Positions 34,786 through 42,483 of a DNA stretch of 43,587 nt are shown here, one piece after another. The stretch spans positions 1 through 43,587 of the forward strand of contig JAUXZG010000224.1 of NCBI GenBank assembly GCA_030694005.1, written 5' to 3'. The stretch comes from Desulfobaccales bacterium (GTDB lineage: Bacteria; Desulfobacterota; Desulfobaccia; Desulfobaccales; 0-14-0-80-60-11). The notes beneath the pieces are model-generated. The model searched no databases and was not told the DNA's origin. It saw nothing but the letters and a program-made list of their open reading frames with translations. How positions within the stretch are numbered: position 1 is the stretch's first letter; each line of letters starts with the position of its first letter. The translations under genes and the position numbers were made by a program.

Positions 34786-35313
34786 TCAATCATTCATTAT
34801 ATAGAGCCAGGGGTAATCCTCCCATCTCTGGACCAACTCCTGCTTAGCCGGATTGTTCATAATATACTGCCATTTCTCCAAAAACTCCACCTCATCCCGG
34901 ACAATGCGGTCATAGCGCTCATCTTGCCAGAGAGACCCCCCGGCACCTCTTAGCCGATTAATTTGGTGAACGCTGAAGCTCTTAACACTATGAATAATCT
35001 CTGCCAGATCAAAGACCCCGCCTTCTTCAGATATAGTCAATGGCTGAACCAGGGCATGCACATGGTCGGGCATGATAACCGCAGCATATAAGGTCCATTT
35101 GCGGCCATCCCAATAACGGAGCGCCTCCAAAGTAATGGTGCGTTCCTCTGGAGAAAGGACTTCCCCCTTTTTACAGCGCCAGGTAAGAAAATAGACGCTG
35201 CCGGGCTGTTGCCAGTGCGGCAGGGTTCTTCTCGTGACTTTAAAGGATTGCACAGGCGAGGCGCCTGTGCCACCATTCTTTTTCACTGTTTCCTGTCCCA
35301 AAAGAACATCCAT
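34786..35313 (-). CDS. REP-associated tyrosine transposase (RAYT, Y1_Tnp family)
   Basis: A 175-aa HUH single-strand nuclease of the IS200-like RAYT group, believed to spread REP hairpins. It has the HUH pair MPDHVHALV (H84, H86) and the candidate catalytic Tyr134 in ERYDRIVRD. The family-typical WQQPGSVYFLTWRC, SLWQDERYD and YIMNNPAKQELV are also present. The 5' part of the frame runs through REP copy 2, so residues 14-22 (GGTGASPVQ) are read from repeat DNA. No other start is obvious, and the true start remains unsure. It is flanked on both sides by matching REPs. Confidence 0.9.
   Translation of the reverse strand: MDVLLGQETVKKNGGTGASPVQSFKVTRRTLPHWQQPGSVYFLTWRCKKGEVLSPEERTITLEALRYWDGRKWTLYAAVIMPDHVHALVQPLTISEEGGVFDLAEIIHSVKSFSVHQINRLRGAGGSLWQDERYDRIVRDEVEFLEKWQYIMNNPAKQELVQRWEDYPWLYIMND
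35249..35274. repeat. REP hairpin, copy 2 (inverted, inside the 5' end of the RAYT frame)
   Basis: TGCACAGGCG-AGG-CGCCTGTGCCACC, the reverse complement of the 34755-34780 copy except for the loop. Confidence 0.85.
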
Positions 35314-35350
35314 TTATTTGTTAATACTCGTCCTTAATCCTTTTTGCTCA

Positions 35351-36280
35351 TCACTGTTTCAGGAAAGTGATAATAAGCCTGTTGGTCTCCCCCGCTTCCT
35401 CTTCCGGGGGGATATGGCCGCACCTCGGGATGATGGCCAGTTCCGAGTCCGGTATGTCCCGCTTGAAATTCCGGCCGACTTTAAGCGGCACCACTTGGTC
35501 CTCCGCCCCCCAGATAATCAGGACGGGTACGCTGACGGTCTTATATCGGTCGGTGACGGCCTCGATATTCTCCGGCACAATCTGTTTCGCCGTCTCCATA
35601 ACCGCCTCCCGGGCCCCCGGCAGATTGCCGTAATAGGCATAGGTATCAATCATCTCGTCGGTAATCTTATCTTTATTATAGTAACATTTCCTCAGCACCA
35701 GGGCGGCCAGAAACCGGGGCGACAGGACCCTTGCTCCTATGGCGTTTACCACGGGTATCCGGGGGAGCCGGATGAACCAGGGCATCTTTTGCGGGTAGCC
35801 GGCGCTGTCAATGAGAACCAGGCGATTGATCCGCCCGGGGTTTTCCTCCCTCACCTTTAAATAGGTCATCAGCGCCACCCCGCCGCCCATGGAATGCCCC
35901 ATCAGCACCAGATCATGCAAATCCTGGGTGCGGATGAACTCCGCCACCATGTCGGCCTGGTCGCTGACCGCGTATTTCCCGTCGTCGGGCTTATCCGACA
36001 GGCCATAGCCTTTGAGATCAATGGTGAAAACCCGGTGCTGGTCCGCCAGCGGCGGCCCGATGAACCGCCAGGTATAGGCACAGGCCCCGAAGCCGTGCAG
36101 GAGGAGGATGGGCCTGCCCTGCCCCGCCTCGTAGTAGTTGATCTTGACCCCGTGATAGTCAAAGGTCTTCTGCTCGCCCCAGTCCTGGCCCAGGTTGCCC
36201 GGGGGCGCCGGAATCCGGTAACAACCCGCAAACATCAGGAGCAATAAACAACCGAGTGCGAGTATCTTAATTGGCCGCAT
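35351..36280 (-). CDS. Alpha/beta hydrolase, predicted lipoprotein
   Basis: A 309-aa hydrolase with a lipoprotein signal (hydrophobic residues 5-19, lipobox FAGC with Cys20), so it is probably anchored in the periplasm. The alpha/beta fold shows LLHGFGACAYTW (60-71), the nucleophile Ser130 in GHSMGG, the acid in WGAEDQVVP and His in RCGHIPPEE. The substrate cannot be read from sequence. The ATG lies 17 bp after the stop of the truncated deaminase fragment at 36295-36405, so transcription and translation may be coupled to that remnant. It belongs to the segment between the 109-bp repeats. Confidence 0.88.
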   Translation of the reverse strand: MRPIKILALGCLLLLMFAGCYRIPAPPGNLGQDWGEQKTFDYHGVKINYYEAGQGRPILLLHGFGACAYTWRFIGPPLADQHRVFTIDLKGYGLSDKPDDGKYAVSDQADMVAEFIRTQDLHDLVLMGHSMGGGVALMTYLKVREENPGRINRLVLIDSAGYPQKMPWFIRLPRIPVVNAIGARVLSPRFLAALVLRKCYYNKDKITDEMIDTYAYYGNLPGAREAVMETAKQIVPENIEAVTDRYKTVSVPVLIIWGAEDQVVPLKVGRNFKRDIPDSELAIIPRCGHIPPEEEAGETNRLIITFLKQ

Positions 36281-36294
36281 TATTTTTCAGAGCC

Positions 36295-36405
36295 TTACTG
36301 CCGGTCCTTCACCAACACCGCGCCCGTGGGCCGGCTGTTGCAGGTGGACCGGGTGCTCACCAACTTGGCGATGAGCAGGAAGTATTCATCGCATAAGGGT
36401 CGCAT
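36295..36405 (-). pseudogene. Truncated dCMP deaminase 5' fragment (copy B of the 109-bp repeat)
   Basis: 36 codons matching residues 1-36 of the complete gene at 33758-34369 ([15 protein letters not shown]... to VLVKDRQ), followed immediately by TAA. Zinc-site residues are missing, so no enzyme is made. It has GGAAACC before its ATG. I infer that this copy keeps the original upstream region and that a 1.9-kb segment has been placed between it and the full-length gene. The changes at codons 4, 5 and 10 are substitutions, not frameshifts. Confidence 0.9.
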
Positions 36406-36430
36406 AAGGTTTCCGTTTGGAGATGGTTAT

Positions 36431-36474
36431 GTGGGGGGAGGGCCAGGGAGCTTGCTCCCTGCCCCCTCCCCCAA
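36431..36474. repeat. Hairpin repeat
   Basis: GTGGGGGGAGGGCCAGGGAGC / GCTCCCTGCCCCCTCCCCC around a short loop. Same family as 1711-1752 and 25378-25420. Confidence 0.75.
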
Positions 36475-36496
36475 GTTCAATCACATGCTAACAAAA

Positions 36497-37795
36497 TCAA
36501 GTCCGCAAATCAATGACTAGAGGCGAGGTCTCTTTTTCCCTCGAAATGGAGCCTGGTTCCACCAGTTTCACCCTCGGGGTGACGCCGATGCCCTGTTCTA
36601 ATTTGCGGGTGATTTTCAGGAGCAGCTCCCGTTGCACCGTCATTTTGTCGAAGAACAGGTCTTCCCGCACTTCCAGGCGCACCTCTAAATAGTCCAGGTG
36701 GCCTTCCCGGCCGATGACCAGTTGGTACAGGGGTTCGCCCTCCTGGAGGCCGGCCAGAATCTGACCTAAGCGGGCCGGAAAGATGTTGATGCCCTTGACG
36801 ATGACCACTTCGTCGCTGCGGCCTTGAATGCGGCTCAGGCGCACCGAAGTGCGGCCGCAGGGGCAGGGGGCATAATCCAGCCGCACCAGGTCGCCGGTGC
36901 GGAAGCGCACCAGGGGCGCCGCCTCCTTGGTGATGGTGGTGAGCACCAGCTCCCCCAGTTCCCCGGGCGGCAGGGTGGCGCCGCTTTTAGGGTCGATGAC
37001 CTCCGGCAGAAAATGGTCTTCATTGAGGTGCATGCCCTGGCGCTGCTCGCACTCCCCGGCCACCCCGGGACCCATGGCCTCGGACAGGGCGTAGTGGTCG
37101 ATGGCGGTGAGGTAGAGGCGGGACTCGATCTCCCGGCGCTGGGCTTCGGTCCAGGGTTCCCCGGCCAAAAGCGCCACCTTCAGGTGAAGGTCTTTGGCCT
37201 CCACTCCCATTTCCTCCATCTTGTCCGCCAGCACCAAGGAATAGGAAGGGGTGCTGGCCAACACGGTGGTGCGGTAATCCCTCATGATTTGCACCTGCCG
37301 GGCGGTCCCTCCCGGGCCGGTGGGGATCACCGAGGCCCCTAACAGTTCCACCCCGTAGTGCAGGCCAAAAGCGCTGGTGAGCAGGCCGTAGCTCAAAGTC
37401 ACCTGGACCACGTCGTCCCGGTCCACCCCGGCGGCGGTGAGGATGCGGGCGGCCAGCTTGGCCCAAGTGCGCAGGTCCCGGGCCGTGTAGCCCATGACGA
37501 TGGGCGCGCCCGGACTGCCCGTGGAGGAATGGATACGCACCACTTCCCTTAAAGGCACCGCAAACATCTCGTAAGGATAGCTCTGGGCCAGGTGATGCCG
37601 GGTGGTGAAGGGCAGGCGGGCCAGGTCCTCCAGGGACTGGCAATCCTCGGGCAAAAAGCCGAGGCCGTCAAACTTCTTCTTGTAAAATTTGACATTCTTA
37701 TAGGCCCGATGCAGGGTGGCCTGGAGACGCTCCAACTGCAACTGGAGCAAATACTTGCGCTCCATCTGCTCATAATCCTTATCAAAGATCGCCAT
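36497..37795 (-). CDS. paaK: Phenylacetate-CoA ligase family enzyme
   Basis: An AMP-forming ligase of 432 aa that activates phenylacetate or a related aryl acid to its CoA thioester in the cytoplasm. The ATP-binding loop is HSSTGSPGAPIV (89-100). The family-typical YALSEAMGPGVAGECEQ..GMHLNEDHFLPEVIDP region is present, with FRTGDLVRL, the CPCGRT turn, and the C-terminal domain with GRSDEVVIVKGINIFP. A perfect AGGAGG precedes the ATG. It lies downstream of a Liv-type ABC transporter on the same strand, a common pairing in Desulfobacterota for use of aromatic amino acids or aryl acids. The natural substrate is inferred from the family only. Confidence 0.9.
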   Translation of the reverse strand: MAIFDKDYEQMERKYLLQLQLERLQATLHRAYKNVKFYKKKFDGLGFLPEDCQSLEDLARLPFTTRHHLAQSYPYEMFAVPLREVVRIHSSTGSPGAPIVMGYTARDLRTWAKLAARILTAAGVDRDDVVQVTLSYGLLTSAFGLHYGVELLGASVIPTGPGGTARQVQIMRDYRTTVLASTPSYSLVLADKMEEMGVEAKDLHLKVALLAGEPWTEAQRREIESRLYLTAIDHYALSEAMGPGVAGECEQRQGMHLNEDHFLPEVIDPKSGATLPPGELGELVLTTITKEAAPLVRFRTGDLVRLDYAPCPCGRTSVRLSRIQGRSDEVVIVKGINIFPARLGQILAGLQEGEPLYQLVIGREGHLDYLEVRLEVREDLFFDKMTVQRELLLKITRKLEQGIGVTPRVKLVEPGSISREKETSPLVIDLRT

Positions 37796-37799
37796 TTTT

Positions 37800-37882
37800 T
37801 CCTCCTGGAGTGGGTTGAGGGGAGGGCTGGGGGAGGGGGGCTGGGGGAGGGGGTAAGGGCCGCTGGCCCTTAGCCCCCTCCC
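37800..37882. repeat. G-rich dispersed repeat at livG/paaK junction
   Basis: GGGGAGGGCTGGGGGAGGGG repeated, then TAAGGGCC-GCT-GGCCCTTA and GCCCCCTCCCCC. It overlaps the last codons of livG. Confidence 0.65.
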
Positions 37883-38661
37883 CCAGATCCGTCTTCTTCA
37901 TCATCCTCCCGGCCCAGGTAGGCCTCGATGACCCGGGGGTCCCGGCGGATTTCCGCAGGGGGCCCCTGGGCGATTACCTGGCCGTGGTCCAGGACCACCA
38001 CCCGGTGGCTGATGCCCATGATCAGGGTCATGTCGTGTTCGATGACCAAGAGGGTTATCCCCAGGTCCCGCAGCTTTCCCAGAAGGGCCATGAGGTCTTC
38101 GGTCTCCCGGGGGTTGAGGCCCGCGGCGGGTTCGTCCATGAGCAGCAATCTGGGCTCCTGGGCCAAGGCCCGGGCGATTTCCAGGCGACGCTGTTCGCCG
38201 TAAGCCAGGGCCTCGGCCGGGGCGTCCTCCTTGTCCCCTAGCCCCACCAGGTGGAGCAATTCCTTGGCCTGCTCTTTAGCCTGGGTTTCGGCCCGGCGCA
38301 CCCGGCTTAGAGGCAACAGCGCGGCCATGGTGCCTACCTCTTCGCGCAGGTGATGGCCGGTGAGGACATTTTCCCCCACGGTCATGCCCCCGAAAAGCTG
38401 GATATTCTGAAAGGTGCGGGCCAGGCCCAGGGCGGCCCGGCGATACGGCGGCAGGCCCACCAGATCTTCCCCGGCCAACCGGACCTGGCCGGCGGTGGGG
38501 GGCAAAAGGCCGTTGATGACATTGAAACAGGTGGTTTTACCCGCGCCGTTGGGGCCGATGAGCCCCACAATATCGCCGGCGGCCACGGTGAAAGAGACCC
38601 CCTCCAGGGCCTTGACCCCGCCGAAATATTTGGTCAGATCATTAACCGCCAGTAAACTCAT
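37870..38661 (-). CDS. livG: Branched-chain amino acid-type ABC transporter ATP-binding protein LivG
   Basis: A 263-aa ATPase of the Liv (HAAT) uptake family. It has Walker A GPNGAGKT, the LivG-typical signature YGEQRRLEIARAL with Tyr for Ser, Walker B LLLMDEPAAGLNP, and the conserved RTFQNIQLFGGMTVGENV. The C-terminus is acidic and Gly-rich (EDDEEDGSGGGG), partly because the gene runs into a G-rich repeat. The ATG overlaps the livF stop (ATGA), so the two are translationally coupled. Confidence 0.93.
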   Translation of the reverse strand: MSLLAVNDLTKYFGGVKALEGVSFTVAAGDIVGLIGPNGAGKTTCFNVINGLLPPTAGQVRLAGEDLVGLPPYRRAALGLARTFQNIQLFGGMTVGENVLTGHHLREEVGTMAALLPLSRVRRAETQAKEQAKELLHLVGLGDKEDAPAEALAYGEQRRLEIARALAQEPRLLLMDEPAAGLNPRETEDLMALLGKLRDLGITLLVIEHDMTLIMGISHRVVVLDHGQVIAQGPPAEIRRDPRVIEAYLGREDDEEDGSGGGG

Positions 38662-39383
38662 TCCCACACTTCCCGATAACCCTTGCCCAGATAGGCCCGC
38701 TGCACTTCCGGGTCTTCTTTGAGTTCCGCCGCGGTGCCGTCCAGGATGATGCGCCCGGTCTCCAGCACATAGCCCCGATCCGCCACCTTCAGGGCGGCCC
38801 GGGCATTTTGTTCCACGAGCAAGATGGTAGTGCCGGCCTCTTTCAGCTCTTTCAGGATCTCATAAACCTGGGTTACCATCCGGGGCGCCAGCCCCATGGA
38901 GGGTTCATCCAACATCAACAGCCGGGGGCGGGCCATCAAGGCCCGGCCGATGGCCAGGATCTGCTGCTCGCCGCCGCTCAAGGTGCCGGCAGGCTGGCGA
39001 CTCCGCTCTTTCAAGATAGGAAACCGCTCTTGCAACTCCCCCAAATCCCGGCGCGCCTGCTTCTGATCCTGCCGGTGAAAGGCGCCCAATTCCAGGTTGG
39101 CGGAGACGCTCAAGGTGCGAAAAACCCGGCGGCCTTCCGGCACCAGGGCCAACCCCAGGGCGACAATGCGCTCCGGACTCAAGCGGTTCAGTTCCTGGCC
39201 GGCAAATTCAATGAGCCCCTTGCGGGGCGGCAGTAAGCCGCAGATGGCCTGCAAAGTGGTGGTCTTGCCGGCGCCGTTGCCGCCGATCAAAGTCACCACC
39301 TCCCCGGGACGCACATGGAGAGAAATGCCTTTGAGCACCGGCAACCGACCATACCCGGCCTGGACACTTTTTAGAGTGAGCAT
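38658..39383 (-). CDS. livF: Branched-chain amino acid-type ABC transporter ATP-binding protein LivF
   Basis: A 241-aa ATPase with Walker A GGNGAGKTTT, signature LSGGEQQILAIGRAL, Walker B LLMLDEPSMGLAP, and VPEGRRVFRTLSV, which is typical of LivF. The ATG at 39383 is the family start. The longer open frame to 39461 crosses a repeat. No Shine-Dalgarno is visible in front of it (CAATCAACAAACTT). LivF comes before LivG here, the reverse of the usual order. Confidence 0.93.
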   Translation of the reverse strand: MLTLKSVQAGYGRLPVLKGISLHVRPGEVVTLIGGNGAGKTTTLQAICGLLPPRKGLIEFAGQELNRLSPERIVALGLALVPEGRRVFRTLSVSANLELGAFHRQDQKQARRDLGELQERFPILKERSRQPAGTLSGGEQQILAIGRALMARPRLLMLDEPSMGLAPRMVTQVYEILKELKEAGTTILLVEQNARAALKVADRGYVLETGRIILDGTAAELKEDPEVQRAYLGKGYREVWE

Positions 39384-39407
39384 AAGTTTGTTGATTGATG
39401 TTGTTTT

Positions 39408-39466
39408 TGAGGGGAGGGGGTAAGGGCCACTTACGAAAAAGCCCTTAGCCCCCTCCCCCAATGACC
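39408..39466. repeat. G-rich dispersed repeat between livM and livF
   Basis: GAGGGGAGGGGGTAAGGGCC followed by CCCTTAGCCCCCTCCCCC, an inverted repeat with an ACGAAAAA loop region. Same composite family as at 23285-23449. Confidence 0.65.
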
Positions 39467-39467
39467 C

Positions 39468-40337
39468 TCACCCCCGAGTCAAGAATTTCAGGCTCAATTT
39501 ACCCCGGCCCAGGAGGCCCTCCGGTCGCCAGATGAGCAAGGCCACCAGTAGGGCCCCGTAGATAAGGTCCTGGTAGGCCTGGAACTGTCGGAGCATCTCC
39601 GGCAGCACGGCCAGGGCTATGGCCCCCAGGACGGAGCCGATGATGGACCCCATGCCTCCCAGGACCACCATGCACAGGATCAGGATGGAGGTATGGAGGC
39701 CGAAGGATTCCGGGTTGATAAAGGTAATGTAATGGGCGTAAAGGGACCCGGCCAGGCCCGCCAGGGCCGCAGCCAGGGAAAAAATGACTATCTTGTAAGC
39801 CGGGGTGTTGATGCCCATAACCTGGGCGGTGGTTTCATGGTCCCGAATGGCCCGCAAGGCCCGACCGTGGTAAGACCTGACCAAGAGATAAGTGAATCCC
39901 AAGACCAAAAAGACCGCCAGGATCACCAACAAAAGATATAAGGGTTGCGGCCTAAAGCTCAGCCCCAAAAGACGGGGGGACGGGATGCCCACCAGGCCGT
40001 CCGGGCCTCCGGTGACCTCCAGATTGAGGAACACCAGGTCCACGATGACCCCGAACCCGAGCGTGACAATGGCCAGATAATCCTCTTTCAGCCTCAAGGT
40101 GGGCAATCCCAGGGCCAGGCCGCAGCCCCCGGTTACCAGCATGGCGCCCAGGGCCGCCAGGGGAAAGGGGAAGTGCCAGTGCAAGGCGGCCAGCGCCGAG
40201 GCATAGGCGCCGATGCCGTAAAACGCGGCATGCCCCAGGGAAACCTGGCCCGCATAGCCGATGATGAGATTCAGGCTGACGGCCAGGATGATGTAAATGC
40301 CGGCTAAGATGGCCAGGTGCAACAGATAGGCGGCCAT
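39468..40337 (-). CDS. livM: Branched-chain amino acid-type ABC transporter permease LivM
   Basis: A 289-aa inner-membrane permease with about 9 hydrophobic segments. The signatures LNLIIGYAGQVSLGHAAFYGIGAYASALAAL (read in parts), LRLKEDYLAIVTLGFG, VMGINTPAYKIVIFSLAAALAGLAG and VVLGGMGSIIG are those of LivM. It starts 2 bp after the livH stop, so it is part of the same operon. Confidence 0.93.
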   Translation of the reverse strand: MAAYLLHLAILAGIYIILAVSLNLIIGYAGQVSLGHAAFYGIGAYASALAALHWHFPFPLAALGAMLVTGGCGLALGLPTLRLKEDYLAIVTLGFGVIVDLVFLNLEVTGGPDGLVGIPSPRLLGLSFRPQPLYLLLVILAVFLVLGFTYLLVRSYHGRALRAIRDHETTAQVMGINTPAYKIVIFSLAAALAGLAGSLYAHYITFINPESFGLHTSILILCMVVLGGMGSIIGSVLGAIALAVLPEMLRQFQAYQDLIYGALLVALLIWRPEGLLGRGKLSLKFLTRG

Positions 40338-40339
40338 CT

Positions 40340-41203
40340 TTAGTCCCCCCGTCCCTTTAAAATCCCCTGGGGCCTTAAGAGGAGCACCCCGATGAGGATG
40401 GCGAAGGCGATGGCGTCCTTGTACCCCGAGGACACGTAGGCCGCACCCAGGCTCTCGGCCACCCCCAATAGCAGACCGCCCAGGATAGCCCCGGGGATGT
40501 TTCCCACGCCGCCTAGAATGGCGGCGCTGAAGGCCTTGAGACCGGGCAGAAGGCCCATGCGGGGATAAGTGGCGTTGTAATAAATGGCCATCATGACTCC
40601 CGCGGCGCCGCTCAAGGCAGAGCCGATGAAAAAAGTCAAGGCCACCATGCGGTCCACATTGATGCCCATGAGCCGGGCGGTATCCCGGTCCAGGGCACAG
40701 GCCACAATGGCCTTGCCGTACCTGGTGTAACGCACAAAGACCATTAACAAGCCCATTAACCCCAAGGCCGCGGCCAGAATGGCCCCCTGGAGGGTGGACA
40801 GGGGGAGCCCGGCCACCGTGATGGTGCTGAAGGTGAACTGAATGGGGAAGGGGCGGTCATTGGGACCGAACAGCAGCAGGGCCAGGCTCTGCAGAAAAAT
40901 GGAGGCGCCGATGGCGCTGATCAGGGGCACCAAGGGGTGGGCGCCCCTTAGGGGCCGGAAGGCCACCCTCTCCAGCGCTACCCCCAACAGGGCCGCGGCG
41001 ACCATCCCGGCGGCAAAGGCCAAATAAAAATTGACTTTGCCCGTGGCCAGCAGCAGCACCGCCACAAAGGCGCCGCACATGTAGATTTCCCCCTGGGCGA
41101 AATTGATCAGGCCCAGAATCCCATAGATCATGGTATAGCCCAGGGCAATCAAGGCATAGACGCTGCCGGTGGTGAGGCCGTTGAGCAATTGCTGGAGGAA
41201 CAT
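40340..41203 (-). CDS. livH: Branched-chain amino acid-type ABC transporter permease LivH
   Basis: A 287-aa permease with about 8 transmembrane segments. It has the LivH-typical N-terminus LNGLTTGSVYALIALGYTMI, YGILGLINFAQGEIYM and AILGGVGNIPGAILGG. It is the first gene of the transporter operon (livH-livM-livF-livG-paaK). No periplasmic binding-protein gene (livK/livJ) lies next to it. Upstream is a 455-bp non-coding stretch. Confidence 0.92.
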   Translation of the reverse strand: MFLQQLLNGLTTGSVYALIALGYTMIYGILGLINFAQGEIYMCGAFVAVLLLATGKVNFYLAFAAGMVAAALLGVALERVAFRPLRGAHPLVPLISAIGASIFLQSLALLLFGPNDRPFPIQFTFSTITVAGLPLSTLQGAILAAALGLMGLLMVFVRYTRYGKAIVACALDRDTARLMGINVDRMVALTFFIGSALSGAAGVMMAIYYNATYPRMGLLPGLKAFSAAILGGVGNIPGAILGGLLLGVAESLGAAYVSSGYKDAIAFAILIGVLLLRPQGILKGRGD

Positions 41204-41281
41204 CAGACCCGCTAAGGCTAAGTTAAGGGCACTGAAAAAACCCTATTTTTAGGTAATTGCTCTGAGTGGCGGCCAGAGACG

Positions 41282-41331
41282 GCCGCCCCACCGCCTTGGT
41301 TTTTCTGGTGGGGCGGGCCTCCGTGCCCGCC
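41282..41331. repeat. REP-like palindromes upstream of livH
   Basis: GCCGCCCCACC (41282-41292) pairs with GGTGGGGCGGGC (41307-41318), which can also pair with the following GTGCCCGCC. This resembles another REP class (GGCGGGCACGGAGGCCCGCC). It lies about 80 bp upstream of livH. Confidence 0.55.
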
Positions 41332-41514
41332 AACAATATTTTTTCAGGTCATTTTTCAGAGGTCTTAAGTTATCTTCTTGGAGAAAGTGGGGGATAAGGG
41401 GGCCGGCCCCAAGTCATATCCCCTTGCTTCCCTGACCCTCTTCTCCACCCCTTTTCTCAGGAAAGGTCGCCCATCACCATATCATCTTTAAGTATGAAGA
41501 GACAAGGCCGTTGT

Positions 41515-41591
41515 GCCCTCAAGCCAAGGAGAAGGCAGCAAGGCTGGCGGGGTTACCGCCGCCTAACGTCGGCGGTCCCGGCCTTGAGGGC
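41515..41591 (+). ncRNA. Possible structured RNA
   Basis: GCCCTCAAG (41515-41523) pairs with CTTGAGGGC (41583-41591). It encloses a second hairpin (ACCGCCG/CGGCGGT around CCTAACGT, about 41554-41576). The strong bidirectional stem with T-run at 41611-41640 would end a plus-strand transcript. No promoter was found, and I match no known RNA family, so this is a weak call. Confidence 0.22.
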
Positions 41592-41610
41592 CATGAAGGG
41601 TAAGCTCAAT

Positions 41611-41640
41611 AAAAAAGGCGGCCCGCAGGCCGCCTTTTTT
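41611..41640 (-). terminator. Bidirectional intrinsic terminator
   Basis: AAAAAA-GGCGGCC-CGCA-GGCCGCC-TTTTTT: a perfect 7-bp GC stem with A and T runs on both sides. It lies 19 bp after the stop codon of the outer-membrane gene at 41659-42483, so it should end that transcript. It could also end transcription from the left. Confidence 0.85.
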
Positions 41641-41658
41641 GTTTAACCCCGGTAGGGT

Positions 41659-42483
41659 TTAGAAGTGATACGCCACGCCAAACTGACCGCTGAACAGGTG
41701 ATAGGTGGGATCAAATTTGAAGCTTTTCCCGCCATATGGGAGAATATTCTCCGGCATAGTAAAATCAAAGCTCGGTTCGGCATAGCGGTATTTGAAAGAG
41801 ATGCCCACAGAGACATTCTTGAGGGCCATGTAACGAACGCCGGCCTCCGCCGCCAGGCAGATAACCGTGGTATTGGACGCGCCGCCCTGTTTCAGGGTAT
41901 AGTTGTTTACAGCCGGGTCTATCGCATAGATGGAGAACTTAGGCTCCTGTTGGGTCCAGAGCACTGCCGGGCCCACCGCCACATAGGGCTGCAAACGCCC
42001 AAAAGGCACCTCGGAGTCCGGTAAGAACCCATAACGTCCGGCGAACATGAAGGCCAGGGTTATGGCGTTGCCTTCGCTAAAGAATTGGTTACGATAGGTG
42101 GCACCGAGACCCGGGATAGTGGTAGTGCTGGAGCCCCGGGCGCGGCGGAAGTCCACCTTGTTGTAGCTGATATCCAGGTAAAAGCCCAGATACTTCATCC
42201 AGTCGGGGTAGTCATAGCCCAGGAAGCCCTCTTTGACGAACCAGGTGCCCAGTTTCGCACCACCGTGGACTGACGTGTCAATAGCTCCGCTCAGACTGTT
42301 ATTAACAACACCGCCCATACCTCCAGGGTTAGTAAACGAATTACTTTCCTTAGAGTCCGCCGCCCAACTGCCGCCTATATAGGCCTCCACATACATTTCC
42401 GCTTTGGCTACCCCGGGCAGTGCCACCAGGGCCGCCACCAGGACCACCAACCCCAAAATCCCACAAACTTTCTTGGTGTTCAT
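41659..42483 (-). CDS. Outer-membrane beta-barrel protein, function unknown
   Basis: A 274-aa protein with a clear signal peptide (MNTKK, hydrophobic 8-25, cleavage after AKA). The mature part has alternating hydrophobic strands (MYVEAYIGGSWA, GFYLDISYNKVDF, LQPYVAVGPAVLW, SVGISFKYRYAEPSF) and ends in Phe (FGVAYHF), as required for insertion by BAM. This resembles the small OmpA/OmpW-like barrels, but no named family is certain. The ATG at 42483 has AAGGGGGGA. The longer open frame to 42606 is upstream DNA. A sigma-70 promoter and a terminator bracket it, so it is a single-gene unit. Confidence 0.85.
   Translation of the reverse strand: MNTKKVCGILGLVVLVAALVALPGVAKAEMYVEAYIGGSWAADSKESNSFTNPGGMGGVVNNSLSGAIDTSVHGGAKLGTWFVKEGFLGYDYPDWMKYLGFYLDISYNKVDFRRARGSSTTTIPGLGATYRNQFFSEGNAITLAFMFAGRYGFLPDSEVPFGRLQPYVAVGPAVLWTQQEPKFSIYAIDPAVNNYTLKQGGASNTTVICLAAEAGVRYMALKNVSVGISFKYRYAEPSFDFTMPENILPYGGKSFKFDPTYHLFSGQFGVAYHF

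Noticed and set aside
34262-36406. The 109-bp repeats as a transposon target-site duplication
   Set aside because: Known target duplications are far shorter. The copies also differ at about 6 sites, so they are not a fresh footprint.
41545-41556. Similarity to the 3' part of a GEMM c-di-GMP riboswitch
   Set aside because: Only the GCGGGGTTACCG string matches. The GCAAAGCC and AAACC elements are missing.
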